NCBI GenBank assembly: GCA_030651695.1
Contig: JAUSCD010000008.1
Coordinates: 155,538 to 219,537, forward strand
Reading direction: 5' to 3'
Length of the DNA stretch: 64,000 bases
Source of the DNA: Pseudohongiella sp.
GTDB taxonomy: Bacteria; Pseudomonadota; Gammaproteobacteria; Pseudomonadales; Pseudohongiellaceae
The notes beneath the pieces were generated by a model. It had not been told where the DNA came from. It saw nothing but the letters and a program-made list of their open reading frames with translations, and searched no databases. Positions 8,172 through 17,803 of the stretch are shown piece after piece (the first letter of the stretch is position 1; every line of letters starts with the position of its first letter). The translations under genes and the position numbers were made by a program.

Positions 8172-11100
8172 TCAGAAAGTCATATCCACACCGACATAGT
8201 AAGACCGGCCCATCATTGTTACTGGCGTGGAGCTTGACGTGACATAAGGCTGTTCATTCGTCACGTTACCGACGCCTCCAAACACGCTCAATGAGTCGCT
8301 ATAACCATAGCGGGCAGACAGGTTGTGAGAGAAAAAGTCTTTGCTGAAAACCATATCACCATAGTTCTGTCTCGCAGTCTCAATCTGTCCGGTCATGACT
8401 TGCTCACCCTGCCAGCGTGTTCTCCAGTTCAGTGAGAAGTCGTTGTACGCTGCGTTCATCGAGAACTGGCCACCCCACTCCGGACGATTGAGCTCACCCA
8501 GACCTACGTTCACTCTGGGGACCTGGCCCGGGTTGGCCGGTTCGATGACGTCATGCTGTTTCAACTTGGTAACGGTGCCGTTCAGCCCCATCCTCACCGG
8601 GCCAAGATCAAAGCGATAGCCAGCGGTCATGTCGATACCGCGCGCTTTGACGCTGCTCATGTTAGCCAATCCCTGCAGCAGGTAGGAAAAACCACCTACT
8701 TGCGGGCTTGCCGCGCTATTCTGACGGCGAAGCAAGGCACAGAAAGGATTGTTCAGCGTGGCTGCGTCGTAACAACCATTCACGATATCCTGAGCAGCGA
8801 TAGTCTCGATTGAGCCCATTATCTCGATATCCCAGTAATCCACTGTCAGAGAAAGCCCCGGAATAAACCGTGGCTGCACTACCACACCAAAGGTCTCCGT
8901 GGTGCCGGTTTCCGGCAGCAGATTAAGATTGCCACCGGTCTCACCAGAAAAAGAAGCTGTCAGTGGATTGATCCACGAGTAATTTCCGGACTCGTCGAAT
9001 ATCGGATTACCACCACCCTGCAGAGGAACGTTGTAAGACTGCAACGAAGCCACACAGTTGGTCTGACGGATCCCGGGGTTCGGAGCTGCCTTTATATTCT
9101 CGACAGAGCACGGATCACGGGGATTGAAAGTGGCACCCTGAATAGGCGCAAACAGCTCATAAATATTTGGCACCCGTACCGCTTCATTGATGCTGTAACG
9201 GAACCGAATATCGTCCACCGGCATCCAGACCAGACCAGCGCCCCAGGTAGTGCTTTTGCCGAAGGTTGAGTAGTCGGAGCTGCGCACAGCTGCGTCAAGT
9301 GTCAACTCCTCCACCATGAACACACCGTTTAGCAGCGGGATTGATGTCTCGGCATAGAAATCCAGAACATCGTACTGGCCACTACCATTTTTCAGCAGAT
9401 TGCTTGGGCTGCTCCCCAGGCTCTTTGCACTGTTGGCGAAGCCACCCGTAGTCACATCGCCAACCCAGTCACCCGGTTTGTAGGCAACACCGTATTGTGT
9501 GACACCGGCCACCTGGATAATCCCGCGGTCGTATTCGTGCCAGTTTTGCTTTGAAGTCTCTTCGCGCCATTCAAAACCGGCAGCAAAAGCAATTGAACCT
9601 GCCGGTAGTTCGAACCAGGGCGCCGAGGTGCCACTGACAAAACCACCGACCACACTCTGTGAGATTTTTTCTTTGACCGGCCGATCGTACGTAAAGAACT
9701 CAGATGCTGCGTCCAAACCGCCATGGCCGCCGAAGACATTTGCCGGTACACATTGCCCATCACCGGGGCTGAAGGTGAAAAACGGAGTACGCGCTGTCTG
9801 CCCCAGATATCGCGGGAAGTTCCATGGCGATGTTGGCGCGTAGGCAGTCGGGTCCAGATCCGAACGGCACACAGGCTGACCTGTTGCAGGATTGGTTACA
9901 ACGTCAAGAGAAGCAAAGAACCTGTCGATAATAACCGTGTCATGTTCGATGGCGGTGCGCCGGAACTCGCCATAGTTGGCAGAGAGTTCGTAATTGAGTT
10001 CCCATCGATCAATTGTCCCGCTCACCCCTCCCACAAAACGATAGGTATCGCGTTTGTTTTCCCGCATGGCGTTGCCGTAGTCTTCGGAATCACGGCTGGT
10101 GTAGATGCCGGGACCATACCAGCCATTGGTGGGCTGCCGGGCATAGGGCTGCAGCGCAGCAGGGATAAACGGGTTGTCGGGAGCTGAGTAGAGCAAGTCG
10201 GTCGAGAACAGAACGCCGCCACCCGAGGTGACTTCATGGCGTACGTACTTGGCTTCGCCAAAGAATCTCATATTGTCATTGACGTCATATTTTGACGTCA
10301 GGTTGATACTGACCTTTGCATCCTCTGGCATCAGATACGAAGGGTTGACCACACCACGAAAACTTTGTGTTGCTCCGTACTGGTTATCGCCGTCGATAAC
10401 AAGTCCGTCCTGATAAGGAATCAGATTCCCCGCGGCGTCGATATACCAGCACCCACCACCACCAAAGGCCGGAGAATTGAACCCGGTCCAGCTTTGCAGA
10501 CAGTCTGCAACGCCATTACCGTCAAGGTCAGGTGAGGTAGCCAGGTTGCGCTGAGTGTTAGAGGTAATTGCGCCATAACCCACCACACCATAAGGAGAGG
10601 TAATGTTAAAGACGTAGCCGGGCGCCAAAGTGAGTGGAGTGACCTGATTGGGACGATCCAGCAAATCCCGCTCCGCCTGTGTCAGATTGGGCGCTGCGCC
10701 GAATGCACTCGTGAACTGGGTGTTGAACCCGGTGTTCGTCGGAATTGGCATCCCCCAAGGGAATCGACGGGTATTTGTGTAGTTATAGAAGCGCGCCAGG
10801 TTGGGCATGGTTGCAGCGTCAATATCGCCCTGCTGAAATCTGCGCATCGGGTTTGCACCAGAAGTCCAGTTACCACCTTCCGCATGCCGGCCGCGTTGAT
10901 CAGATTTCAAACCACTAAATGAATCATGTTGCACGGCCACCGTCACGTTGCCACGACCGTCATCGAAGTTTCGGCCGAACAGCGCTTCCAACCCGTAGTT
11001 TTCACCGTCGCCTTCTCCGGATATGCCGCCTCTGGCCGAGAACTGCACTCCTTCAAAATCCTCCTTGAGCACAAAGTTCACAACTCCGGTAACCGCGTCT

Positions 11101-11606
11101 GCACCATACACTGCCGATGCGCCACCGGTCAGCACTTCAACGCGCTCAATCAAGCCAGAAGGAATAGTGGTAACGTCTACAGAAGAAGTACCTTCGATTC
11201 CGGACACGTGACGGCGACCATTAACCAGTGTCAGCGTGCGGTTGGAGCCAAGACTGCGCAGATTGAGCGCACTGCCGCCGACGTTGCCCGAGCGACCGGT
11301 GTTACCGGTAGAGGAGTTATTCGAACTGATGGAGGACGCCATCAGCGCGGGATTTTCCGTCAGCAGATCCGCAAGATCGGTAACCGCCGAATTCCCGATG
11401 GTCTCCGCGTCGATAGTCTGGACAGGTTGCGCCGATGTCATATTCGGATCACGCTGCAGGCGACTGCCGGTAACCACAACTTCTTCCAGTGTTGGTTCAC
11501 CCAAGGCCTGACCATACACAGTGGGCACGGCCGAGGCGGATGCCAGAAGCGCAACAGCAAAACTTAATCGTCGACGTCGAAATGAACTCAGTGACTTGGT
11601 ATTCAT
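8172..11606 (-). CDS. TonB-dependent outer-membrane receptor (paralogue 1)
   Basis: 1144 residues from the ATG at 11606, which has GGGGG about 10 bases upstream; the open frame extends further without a better start. The signal peptide begins MNTKSLSSFRRRRL and is nearly identical to that of the second receptor. The TonB box region EEVVVTGSR and a plug domain with RTLTLVNGRRHVSG and GGASAVYGADAVTGVVNF follow, then a very large barrel ending in Phe. At roughly one third of the length an insertion carries DLDGNGVADC and, 15 to 20 residues later, GGCW; this resembles an aspartate-rich calcium loop with a cysteine pair. The size and the position just ahead of the ureohydrolases suggest uptake of their substrate or a larger precursor. 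Confidence 0.93.
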   Translation of the reverse strand: MNTKSLSSFRRRRLSFAVALLASASAVPTVYGQALGEPTLEEVVVTGSRLQRDPNMTSAQPVQTIDAETIGNSAVTDLADLLTENPALMASSISSNNSSTGNTGRSGNVGGSALNLRSLGSNRTLTLVNGRRHVSGIEGTSSVDVTTIPSGLIERVEVLTGGASAVYGADAVTGVVNFVLKEDFEGVQFSARGGISGEGDGENYGLEALFGRNFDDGRGNVTVAVQHDSFSGLKSDQRGRHAEGGNWTSGANPMRRFQQGDIDAATMPNLARFYNYTNTRRFPWGMPIPTNTGFNTQFTSAFGAAPNLTQAERDLLDRPNQVTPLTLAPGYVFNITSPYGVVGYGAITSNTQRNLATSPDLDGNGVADCLQSWTGFNSPAFGGGGCWYIDAAGNLIPYQDGLVIDGDNQYGATQSFRGVVNPSYLMPEDAKVSINLTSKYDVNDNMRFFGEAKYVRHEVTSGGGVLFSTDLLYSAPDNPFIPAALQPYARQPTNGWYGPGIYTSRDSEDYGNAMRENKRDTYRFVGGVSGTIDRWELNYELSANYGEFRRTAIEHDTVIIDRFFASLDVVTNPATGQPVCRSDLDPTAYAPTSPWNFPRYLGQTARTPFFTFSPGDGQCVPANVFGGHGGLDAASEFFTYDRPVKEKISQSVVGGFVSGTSAPWFELPAGSIAFAAGFEWREETSKQNWHEYDRGIIQVAGVTQYGVAYKPGDWVGDVTTGGFANSAKSLGSSPSNLLKNGSGQYDVLDFYAETSIPLLNGVFMVEELTLDAAVRSSDYSTFGKSTTWGAGLVWMPVDDIRFRYSINEAVRVPNIYELFAPIQGATFNPRDPCSVENIKAAPNPGIRQTNCVASLQSYNVPLQGGGNPIFDESGNYSWINPLTASFSGETGGNLNLLPETGTTETFGVVVQPRFIPGLSLTVDYWDIEIMGSIETIAAQDIVNGCYDAATLNNPFCALLRRQNSAASPQVGGFSYLLQGLANMSSVKARGIDMTAGYRFDLGPVRMGLNGTVTKLKQHDVIEPANPGQVPRVNVGLGELNRPEWGGQFSMNAAYNDFSLNWRTRWQGEQVMTGQIETARQNYGDMVFSKDFFSHNLSARYGYSDSLSVFGGVGNVTNEQPYVTSSSTPVTMMGRSYYVGVDMTF

Positions 11607-12195
11607 CAGAAATATTACCCCCGGTACGTGTCTGGTTGACCAGCCTGTTACGGCTCCCGCTATTAATTTTCTTTGCAGACTTTTTAAAGTCATCGTGTTT
11701 GGTGTTTTTTTTGAAGGCACTAAATATATTTCTATGCACAAACAAAGCACCGCAATAGTCAGGAGCAACATCTGTGCCATATTGCGTAAATAATATTTAT
11801 CAAGAACTTATACAAATGAAGGGAATTTTATTACTAAAATGGTGTCACTTTGCAGCGCAGGAAAGCACTAAAAGGCACTTAATAGGAGCACACGAGGAAG
11901 ATATTTACTGTTATATAATAATATCTTACGAACTTTTATTTACCTTTTGTTTTAAAACAATCCGGCACAAATAGCATTAATCTACGCACCATAATAAATT
12001 ATAGAAATACGCCGCATCACGTAGCACAAAAGGAACAGTACGCACACATAAGAAGGCCGGAACGTATTGCGGTACGCACAATAACTCAGATGGAGAATTA
12101 ATCAGGGCGAAAAAAAACCACCAGCGTTACGCAGACACGTAATGCTGGTGGATATTTTTATTTATCTTACTTTTTGAAGCGCGTTCAGCCCGCCA
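11607..12195 (-). promoter_or_regulatory. Long leader and promoter region of TonB receptor 1
   Basis: A 589-base gap, AT-rich from about 11690 to 12000. Positions 11776-11893 align by eye with 15728-15850 upstream of the other receptor (shared TTTATCA, TGGTGTCACTT against TGCTGTCACTT, and AAAAGGCAC). This points to duplicated control sequences about 170-280 bases before the start codon. The hexamer TACGCA, in either orientation, occurs at 11783, 11983, 12039, 12073 and 12128. The far end holds the terminator of receptor 2. Confidence 0.5.
12110..12151 (-). terminator. Intrinsic terminator of TonB receptor 2
   Basis: A hairpin at 12118-12151 has 14-base arms with one mismatch (CCACCAGC on one side, GCTGGTGG on the other) and a six-base loop. 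It is followed on the minus strand by eight T residues (A run 12110-12117). It starts 44 bases after the receptor stop codon and separates the two receptors into different transcripts. Confidence 0.88.
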
Positions 12196-15100
12196 CTACA
12201 GCGTCACATTGATACCTACAAAGTATGCCCGTCCAACAGGGCTCACCGGGTACGCACGCTCAGTGATGTAGGGTTTCTCATCAGTGATGTTGCTGATACC
12301 ACCATAGAAACGCACTGTGTCACTGAAATCATAGTTACCTGACAGATTGTGTGTGTAGAAGTCTTTGGTGAAGATATCCGGACCAAAGTTCTGCACTGCG
12401 GTTTCTATTGCGCCACTCAGAACCATTTTACTCAGGTACTGTGAACGCAGACTGACGCTGAGCGGACCTTTTGCCACGTTGAGGGACATCTGGCCCGACC
12501 ATTCCGGACGGCGCATTTCAAGCAGATCGTCGTCGATTACCGCTTCTTCGCCGGGACTGGCTGGTTCGACAAAGTTCAGTTTGAGTTGCTTGGTGACCGA
12601 ACCACCTGCGCTCATACGGTAGCCGGCAACTTCAAAACGATAGTTCAGGTTGAGATCCACACCTTCAGCAACCGCCTCTCCGAAGTTAAGCTGTGTCTGG
12701 CGCAGGAAAGTGAAACCACCTGACTGCGCTGAAGTCGGCACGCGGTTACGGTCAAGCAGTGCACAGAAGTCGTTCTGGATCGTAGGAGCGTCATAACAGC
12801 TGTCCACGATATTCTGTGATGAGATTTCGGAGATAGCATCCTCGATGTCGATTGCCCAGTAGTCCATGCTGATCATGAAACCCTGCAGAAAGCTTGGCTC
12901 GTAAACAAAACCGACAGTCTCAGTGATGGCCGTTTCCTGGCGCAGATTGGGGTTACCGCCCACTACACCGGGGAAGCCTGCTGACAGCGGGTCAACGAAC
13001 TTGTAGTTGCCGTTGGCATCGAATATGGTGCTTTGCAACACACCTTTGGCGGTCAGGTCTGCTACGCAGTTTGCCTGTCGCAGCGCCGGATTCGGCGCGC
13101 TGCTCAGTTGCGATACGTCACAGGGGTCAGCCGGGCGGAAGTTCTGACCTTGCTCGGGAGAGTACAGCTCGAACAGGTTAGGTACACGTACCGCCTGACT
13201 GTAATTTGCGCGGATACGGAAGTCTTCGATTGGGGCCCATACACCACCAAACTTGTAGGTATCGCTCGATCCGAAAGTTGAGTAGTCAGCCCGACGGAAT
13301 GCGGCATCAACTACCAATGATTCAGCAAGGAACACACCAGAGAGCAGTGGCAATTCTATTTCAGCAAACACATCCCACACATCATACTTCGAACTTGTAT
13401 CCAGCAACCGGTTACCCGGTGAGCCACCAAGGCTCTTGGCGTTGCTGACATTACCTACCCAATCGCCGGCACTGAATGATCGGCCCTGAGGTGTTACACC
13501 ACTGACCAGAGCGATACCTTTATCAAAGTTGTCAAAAGACTGTGAGCTTTTCTCTTCGCGCCATTCAGCACCGGCCGCAAATGAAATCGGGCCGGCAGGA
13601 AGCGTGAACCACTCGCTGCTGTTGCCAGTGACAAAACCGCTGAGTACGGACTGTTCGATAGTTTCTTCAACTGTGCGGGTGTATGAAAAGAAATCAATGG
13701 CTTCCTGGCTGATGGAGTTTTTACCACCCCAGATATTTGCTGGCTGACACTGACCATCGCCGGGCGCGAAAGTGAAAAATGGCGAGTAGGCGCGACCACC
13801 TAAATAGGCCGGGAAATTAAACGGCGTAGTGTACGGATAGGCAGTCGGGTTGAGATCCGACCGACATACCGGCTGGCCAGTTGCCGGATCAGTTACTACA
13901 TCGATCGCTGCGAAGAACCGGTCGGTGATGGGCACGTTCGGCGCTTCCAGCTTACGATCGAAACGGCCATAGTTGGCTGACACTTCATAGTCCAGTCCCA
14001 AGGTATCCAATGTCCCGCGCAGACCAGTTACCAGACGGTAAGTGTGGCGCTCGTTGCGCGACTCATTATTACCCCAGTCATCAGAGTCACGTGAGATATA
14101 CAGACCACCCGGACCCACAAAACTCACACCTGGGTTGGTTGCAAAACCGGCCAGCTGCGCCGGCAGGAAGGGGTTATCGGGTGCACCATAAAGCAAATCG
14201 GTAGCCTGGTTACCGCCACCACCAAAGGTCACTTCATGGTAGACGTACTTGGATTCAGCGAACAGCTCCATATTGGGAGCCAACTCATAGTGGCCGTTCA
14301 GGTTGACTGCAAACTTGCTGTCTTCAGGGATCACAAACGGGCGATTGGGCGCAATGTAAGTCTGCGCGGCACCAAACTGGTTGAAGTTACCCGCTACCAG
14401 ACCGTCGTTATGTGTAGTCAGATTGCCGTTTTCATCAACGACCCAGCATCCTCCGGCGGCACCAAATGAGGCGGCTCCATTAAGGCTGGAGTTATAGCCG
14501 GTGAAACTGTCAAGACAGTCTGACACACCGTTGCCATTAAGATCCGGCTCTGACCCGAGCGGCACGCGAGTACCAAAGTCACCTAACGCGATCACACCAT
14601 AAGGTGAGGTAATATTAAATGTGCGACCCGGCAGCAATGCGCGCGGGGGCAAGCCATTGATGCGACCAAGTAGCGCCGTTTCTGCCGCGGTCAGCGTCGG
14701 CGCCGAACCAAAAGCGCGCGAGTAGTTGGTAGCAAATGCTGTCGGCGTTGGAATTCTCAGACCAAAGGGATACTGTTTGGTGTTCTGGAAGTTGTAGAAA
14801 GCCGCCAGGTTAGGCATTGTGGTTGGATTGATATCACCCTTCTGAAAACGCAAGAGCGGATTTACATCACTGGTGTATCGACCGGCGTTCGCCAGGAAGT
14901 CACGATCGCCGGCACGCAGGCCTTCAGTGTAGTCGTGTTGCAGCGACAGATTGATGTTACCCCGACCATCATCGAGGTTACGACCCATCAGAGCACGGAC
15001 GCTGGTAGTACCTGCATCGCCTTCGCCGGAAATTCCTGTGCGAAAATCGATATCAACACCTTCAAAATCGTTTTTCAGAACAAAGTTCACTACGCCGGTC

Positions 15101-15615
15101 ACCGCGTCAGCACCATATACTGCGGAAGCGCCACCGGTCAGTACTTCAACACGTTCGATCAGTGCAGAAGGAATGGTGGAAACGTCAACAGACGATGTGC
15201 CTTCAATACCGGATACGTGACGACGTCCGTTCACCAGTGTCAGTGTGCGTTGTGAACCCAGCGCACGCAGGTTAAGGGCACTACCGCCCACGTTACCTGC
15301 GCGGCCGTTGTTTTGCGCCGCTCCGCCGATCGAGTCGGTACTGGTGACTGACGACAATAATGCAGGGTTCTCGTTAAGAATCTCGCCAATATCGATAGAT
15401 GCCGAACTTGTCAGATCGTCAGCGCTGATGACAGACAGCGGCTGGGGTGAAGTAGCGTTGTCGGCACGTTGCATGCGGCTGCCTGTTACAACCAGTTCTT
15501 CGATTGCTGGTGCGTCCTGGGCATGTAGCACAGGCATAGCAGAAACTCCTGCCAGAACAGCGATCGCATAATGCAGACGTCGGCGTCGAAATGAACTCAG
15601 TGACTTGGTATTCAT
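12196..15615 (-). CDS. TonB-dependent outer-membrane receptor (paralogue 2)
   Basis: 1139 residues. It is a clear duplicate of the receptor at 8172-11606: same signal peptide start MNTKSLSSFRRRRL, same TonB box region EELVVTGSR, same plug motifs (LNLRALGSQRTLTLVNGRRH, EGTSSVDVSTIPSALIERVE) and the same barrel end NVTL. The insertion with DLNGNGVSDC and GGCW is also conserved, so it is a feature of this receptor group. The leader is conserved too, but a strong terminator follows, so the two receptors are transcribed separately. They probably recognise related ligands; divergence in the barrel loops suggests different specificity. Confidence 0.93.
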   Translation of the reverse strand: MNTKSLSSFRRRRLHYAIAVLAGVSAMPVLHAQDAPAIEELVVTGSRMQRADNATSPQPLSVISADDLTSSASIDIGEILNENPALLSSVTSTDSIGGAAQNNGRAGNVGGSALNLRALGSQRTLTLVNGRRHVSGIEGTSSVDVSTIPSALIERVEVLTGGASAVYGADAVTGVVNFVLKNDFEGVDIDFRTGISGEGDAGTTSVRALMGRNLDDGRGNINLSLQHDYTEGLRAGDRDFLANAGRYTSDVNPLLRFQKGDINPTTMPNLAAFYNFQNTKQYPFGLRIPTPTAFATNYSRAFGSAPTLTAAETALLGRINGLPPRALLPGRTFNITSPYGVIALGDFGTRVPLGSEPDLNGNGVSDCLDSFTGYNSSLNGAASFGAAGGCWVVDENGNLTTHNDGLVAGNFNQFGAAQTYIAPNRPFVIPEDSKFAVNLNGHYELAPNMELFAESKYVYHEVTFGGGGNQATDLLYGAPDNPFLPAQLAGFATNPGVSFVGPGGLYISRDSDDWGNNESRNERHTYRLVTGLRGTLDTLGLDYEVSANYGRFDRKLEAPNVPITDRFFAAIDVVTDPATGQPVCRSDLNPTAYPYTTPFNFPAYLGGRAYSPFFTFAPGDGQCQPANIWGGKNSISQEAIDFFSYTRTVEETIEQSVLSGFVTGNSSEWFTLPAGPISFAAGAEWREEKSSQSFDNFDKGIALVSGVTPQGRSFSAGDWVGNVSNAKSLGGSPGNRLLDTSSKYDVWDVFAEIELPLLSGVFLAESLVVDAAFRRADYSTFGSSDTYKFGGVWAPIEDFRIRANYSQAVRVPNLFELYSPEQGQNFRPADPCDVSQLSSAPNPALRQANCVADLTAKGVLQSTIFDANGNYKFVDPLSAGFPGVVGGNPNLRQETAITETVGFVYEPSFLQGFMISMDYWAIDIEDAISEISSQNIVDSCYDAPTIQNDFCALLDRNRVPTSAQSGGFTFLRQTQLNFGEAVAEGVDLNLNYRFEVAGYRMSAGGSVTKQLKLNFVEPASPGEEAVIDDDLLEMRRPEWSGQMSLNVAKGPLSVSLRSQYLSKMVLSGAIETAVQNFGPDIFTKDFYTHNLSGNYDFSDTVRFYGGISNITDEKPYITERAYPVSPVGRAYFVGINVTL

Positions 15616-16162
15616 CAGTAGTCTTACCCCCGGTACTTCACCCGTTGTTAGTTGGCGTTCCGAAATGAGTGCACCGCGAACACCCGATGCACAAACAAAA
15701 CGCAGTCGAGGTGCCTGAGCAAGTTGTGTGCCACGTCAGGCGTTACAATATTTATCAGAAGCTTAGAGCGAATGAGGGATTTTTTTTAGAAAAATGCTGT
15801 CACTTAATAGTGCACAACAAAATCAAAAGGCACACATAAGAAGCACAATTAACCACGCTTTTTGCCTTATTTTATAGCAACTTACAAACTATAAAAAACC
15901 AATTATTTAAAAACAAAAATTACATAAATAGTGATAAGTTACGCTTCATGAAAAAATATAAATATACGCCGGCTTACTTAGCGCATTGACATGACTACGC
16001 GTATTGACACAGTCAGGATATGAACTGCGTAAGATGACTCAGGCACTACGCAAAACATGAGTCAGATGACTTATATTGCATGACTACCGATTCGCTCTTG
16101 AGAAATCAGATGCCTGTCTGTAGGCTAGATCCAAAATATCAAGGGAGGCTGGTTGCACCAAT
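15616..16162. promoter_or_regulatory. Divergent intergenic region of receptor 2 and the TPR/transglutaminase-like gene
   Basis: 547 bases without a gene. 15728-15850 matches the leader of receptor 1 (see 11607-12195). 15850-15960 is AT-rich. 15990-16075 carries TACGCA-type hexamers at 16026 and 16047 and an inverted pair TGACTCA/TGAGTCA around 16035-16062. The same GATGACTCAG string also occurs near 450, close to the inverted repeat before urtA. This suggests a common regulator binding at both ends of the receptor-ureohydrolase-urt locus, which is inference. Confidence 0.4.
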
Positions 16163-17803
16163 ATGAAGCTGCCCCGCGCTTATCTCCAGTCAGCTTATAA
16201 CACTGTGATCAACACTTGTTGCTCCAACACATCACTGGCTGCATCGCTGCTGGCTCTGTGGATTCTGCTCAGCACCTCCCTGGCGTGGAGCCAGATCAAC
16301 GAGCCTTCACCGCTCCTCGCCTCGCAGACAGGTCCGGATTCAATTGACCGCACTGGCTTTGCGGCGCCCGGGCAGTTGAGCTGGTCCCCAATGACAGACT
16401 TTGAGCAAACCCTGCTCGAGCGCTTTATCAGCGAAGATGTATTCACTGCAAATGATCTGTTGTCTTTGTACTTGTTGGCTTCGGGTGACGTCCGTAACCG
16501 GCAACAAGTGCAAGACTTTCAGGCAAAGATTGACGCATTTTTTGAGCGGCATGACGATATCCTGCATATCCCGGATGAACGCGGACGCGGAGCTGCACTT
16601 CTGCAGCGCATGCATCACTATTTTTTACGCGTCGATGAAAGCACTCCGCTGGCCGGCTACGACGAAGATCAAAGCCAACTCAGTGAGCTGCTGAGAAGCG
16701 GTGTCTACAACTGCATCAGTTCCGCCCTGTTGTATCTGGTGCTGGCTGAAACTGCGGGCCTGACTACCGCTGGCGTGATCATGCCATCTCACGCTTTTGT
16801 GCAAGTGACGCTACCCGACGGACGTGTAGCCGATGTCGAAACCACGGCTGCCGACGGTTTTGATGTAGTGCGCAATCAGGCATTTTTTGATCGCAGCGCT
16901 GACGAATGGTTCAGATCGAGACGTCTGGTGGTCCCAAGCTTTGCTGACTACGAACAGCGCCGCGTCGTCAGCGTCGCGGGACTGGGGTATGAAAGCCTCT
17001 GGAGTCAGCACACCACTGAAGCGCGCATGGATTACGCGGACCGACTGCGCCTGGCTGAATTCAGAGGTCTACTACAATCGGCAATACCGGATGCCCAGCA
17101 CAATCGGCTGGTGTACTACTACAGAGAAGCGGAGTTCCTGCGCAACCAGAATGACGTTTTATTATTCGATCGGTTGATGGCGCGGATAGATCCGTTTCTT
17201 GCCGGATTTGCCAATGTTGTTGCCTCCGACCTGTTCAGCGATCCGGTTTCTGCTGTGCCTCTGCTATTGCTTCAGGCTGAGCGCGCCGAGTGGAGGATCG
17301 GTCGGGGCAACGACACTGACGCGGCTGTGACACTGGCATTTGATGTGCTGCAGCAAGTGGATACAGCAGTCATGAATGTGGATGTTATTCGCGATCTGGC
17401 CTACCGCGCTCTCCACACGCGGGTTTTATCGCTACTGAGCAGCGCTCAGTTTGCGCAGGCGCGCGGCCTCATTGAGCGCTTTCCTGCCGACTGCGCCGAA
17501 TCCGGTTTCTGCATCAATGCACTCGAACAATACTATGTCACTCATGGGCGACAGTACTGGCAGGACAGCAACTGGCGGCGCACGATTTCGCTATATGAAG
17601 AGTATCTTGCCCGTGGCCTGCAGACGGAAAACCGGGAAGTTTTTGTAAGCAATCTGGAAACAGCTTACCTGAATCAGGCCGAGCAACATTGGTTCGACGA
17701 AGAGCGCGACGAAGCAGAATCTATTCTCGAGGTTTGTATTATCAGGGCACCGCAATCGCAGCGTTGTCAGCAACGTCTGCAAGCTGCGCGTCAGCGTCGT
17801 TAA
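16163..17803 (+). CDS. Transglutaminase-like domain protein with TPR-like C-terminus
   Basis: 546 residues. The N-terminal hydrophobic segment at about 25-43 (SLLALWILLSTSLAWS) looks like a signal peptide or anchor with a long leader. The central part has a transglutaminase-like core: Cys184 in SGVYNCISSALLYLVL, His210 in MPSHAFVQV and Asp224 in VADVETT. The C-terminal 200 residues are helical and TPR-like. Proteins of this type are often envelope-associated and their function is rarely known. A GGGAGG sits 15 bases before the ATG, which is longer than usual. The 3' end overlaps the convergent gene by 62 bases. The domain plan resembles the lipoprotein at 42795-43964. Confidence 0.72.
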   Translation: MKLPRAYLQSAYNTVINTCCSNTSLAASLLALWILLSTSLAWSQINEPSPLLASQTGPDSIDRTGFAAPGQLSWSPMTDFEQTLLERFISEDVFTANDLLSLYLLASGDVRNRQQVQDFQAKIDAFFERHDDILHIPDERGRGAALLQRMHHYFLRVDESTPLAGYDEDQSQLSELLRSGVYNCISSALLYLVLAETAGLTTAGVIMPSHAFVQVTLPDGRVADVETTAADGFDVVRNQAFFDRSADEWFRSRRLVVPSFADYEQRRVVSVAGLGYESLWSQHTTEARMDYADRLRLAEFRGLLQSAIPDAQHNRLVYYYREAEFLRNQNDVLLFDRLMARIDPFLAGFANVVASDLFSDPVSAVPLLLLQAERAEWRIGRGNDTDAAVTLAFDVLQQVDTAVMNVDVIRDLAYRALHTRVLSLLSSAQFAQARGLIERFPADCAESGFCINALEQYYVTHGRQYWQDSNWRRTISLYEEYLARGLQTENREVFVSNLETAYLNQAEQHWFDEERDEAESILEVCIIRAPQSQRCQQRLQAARQRR

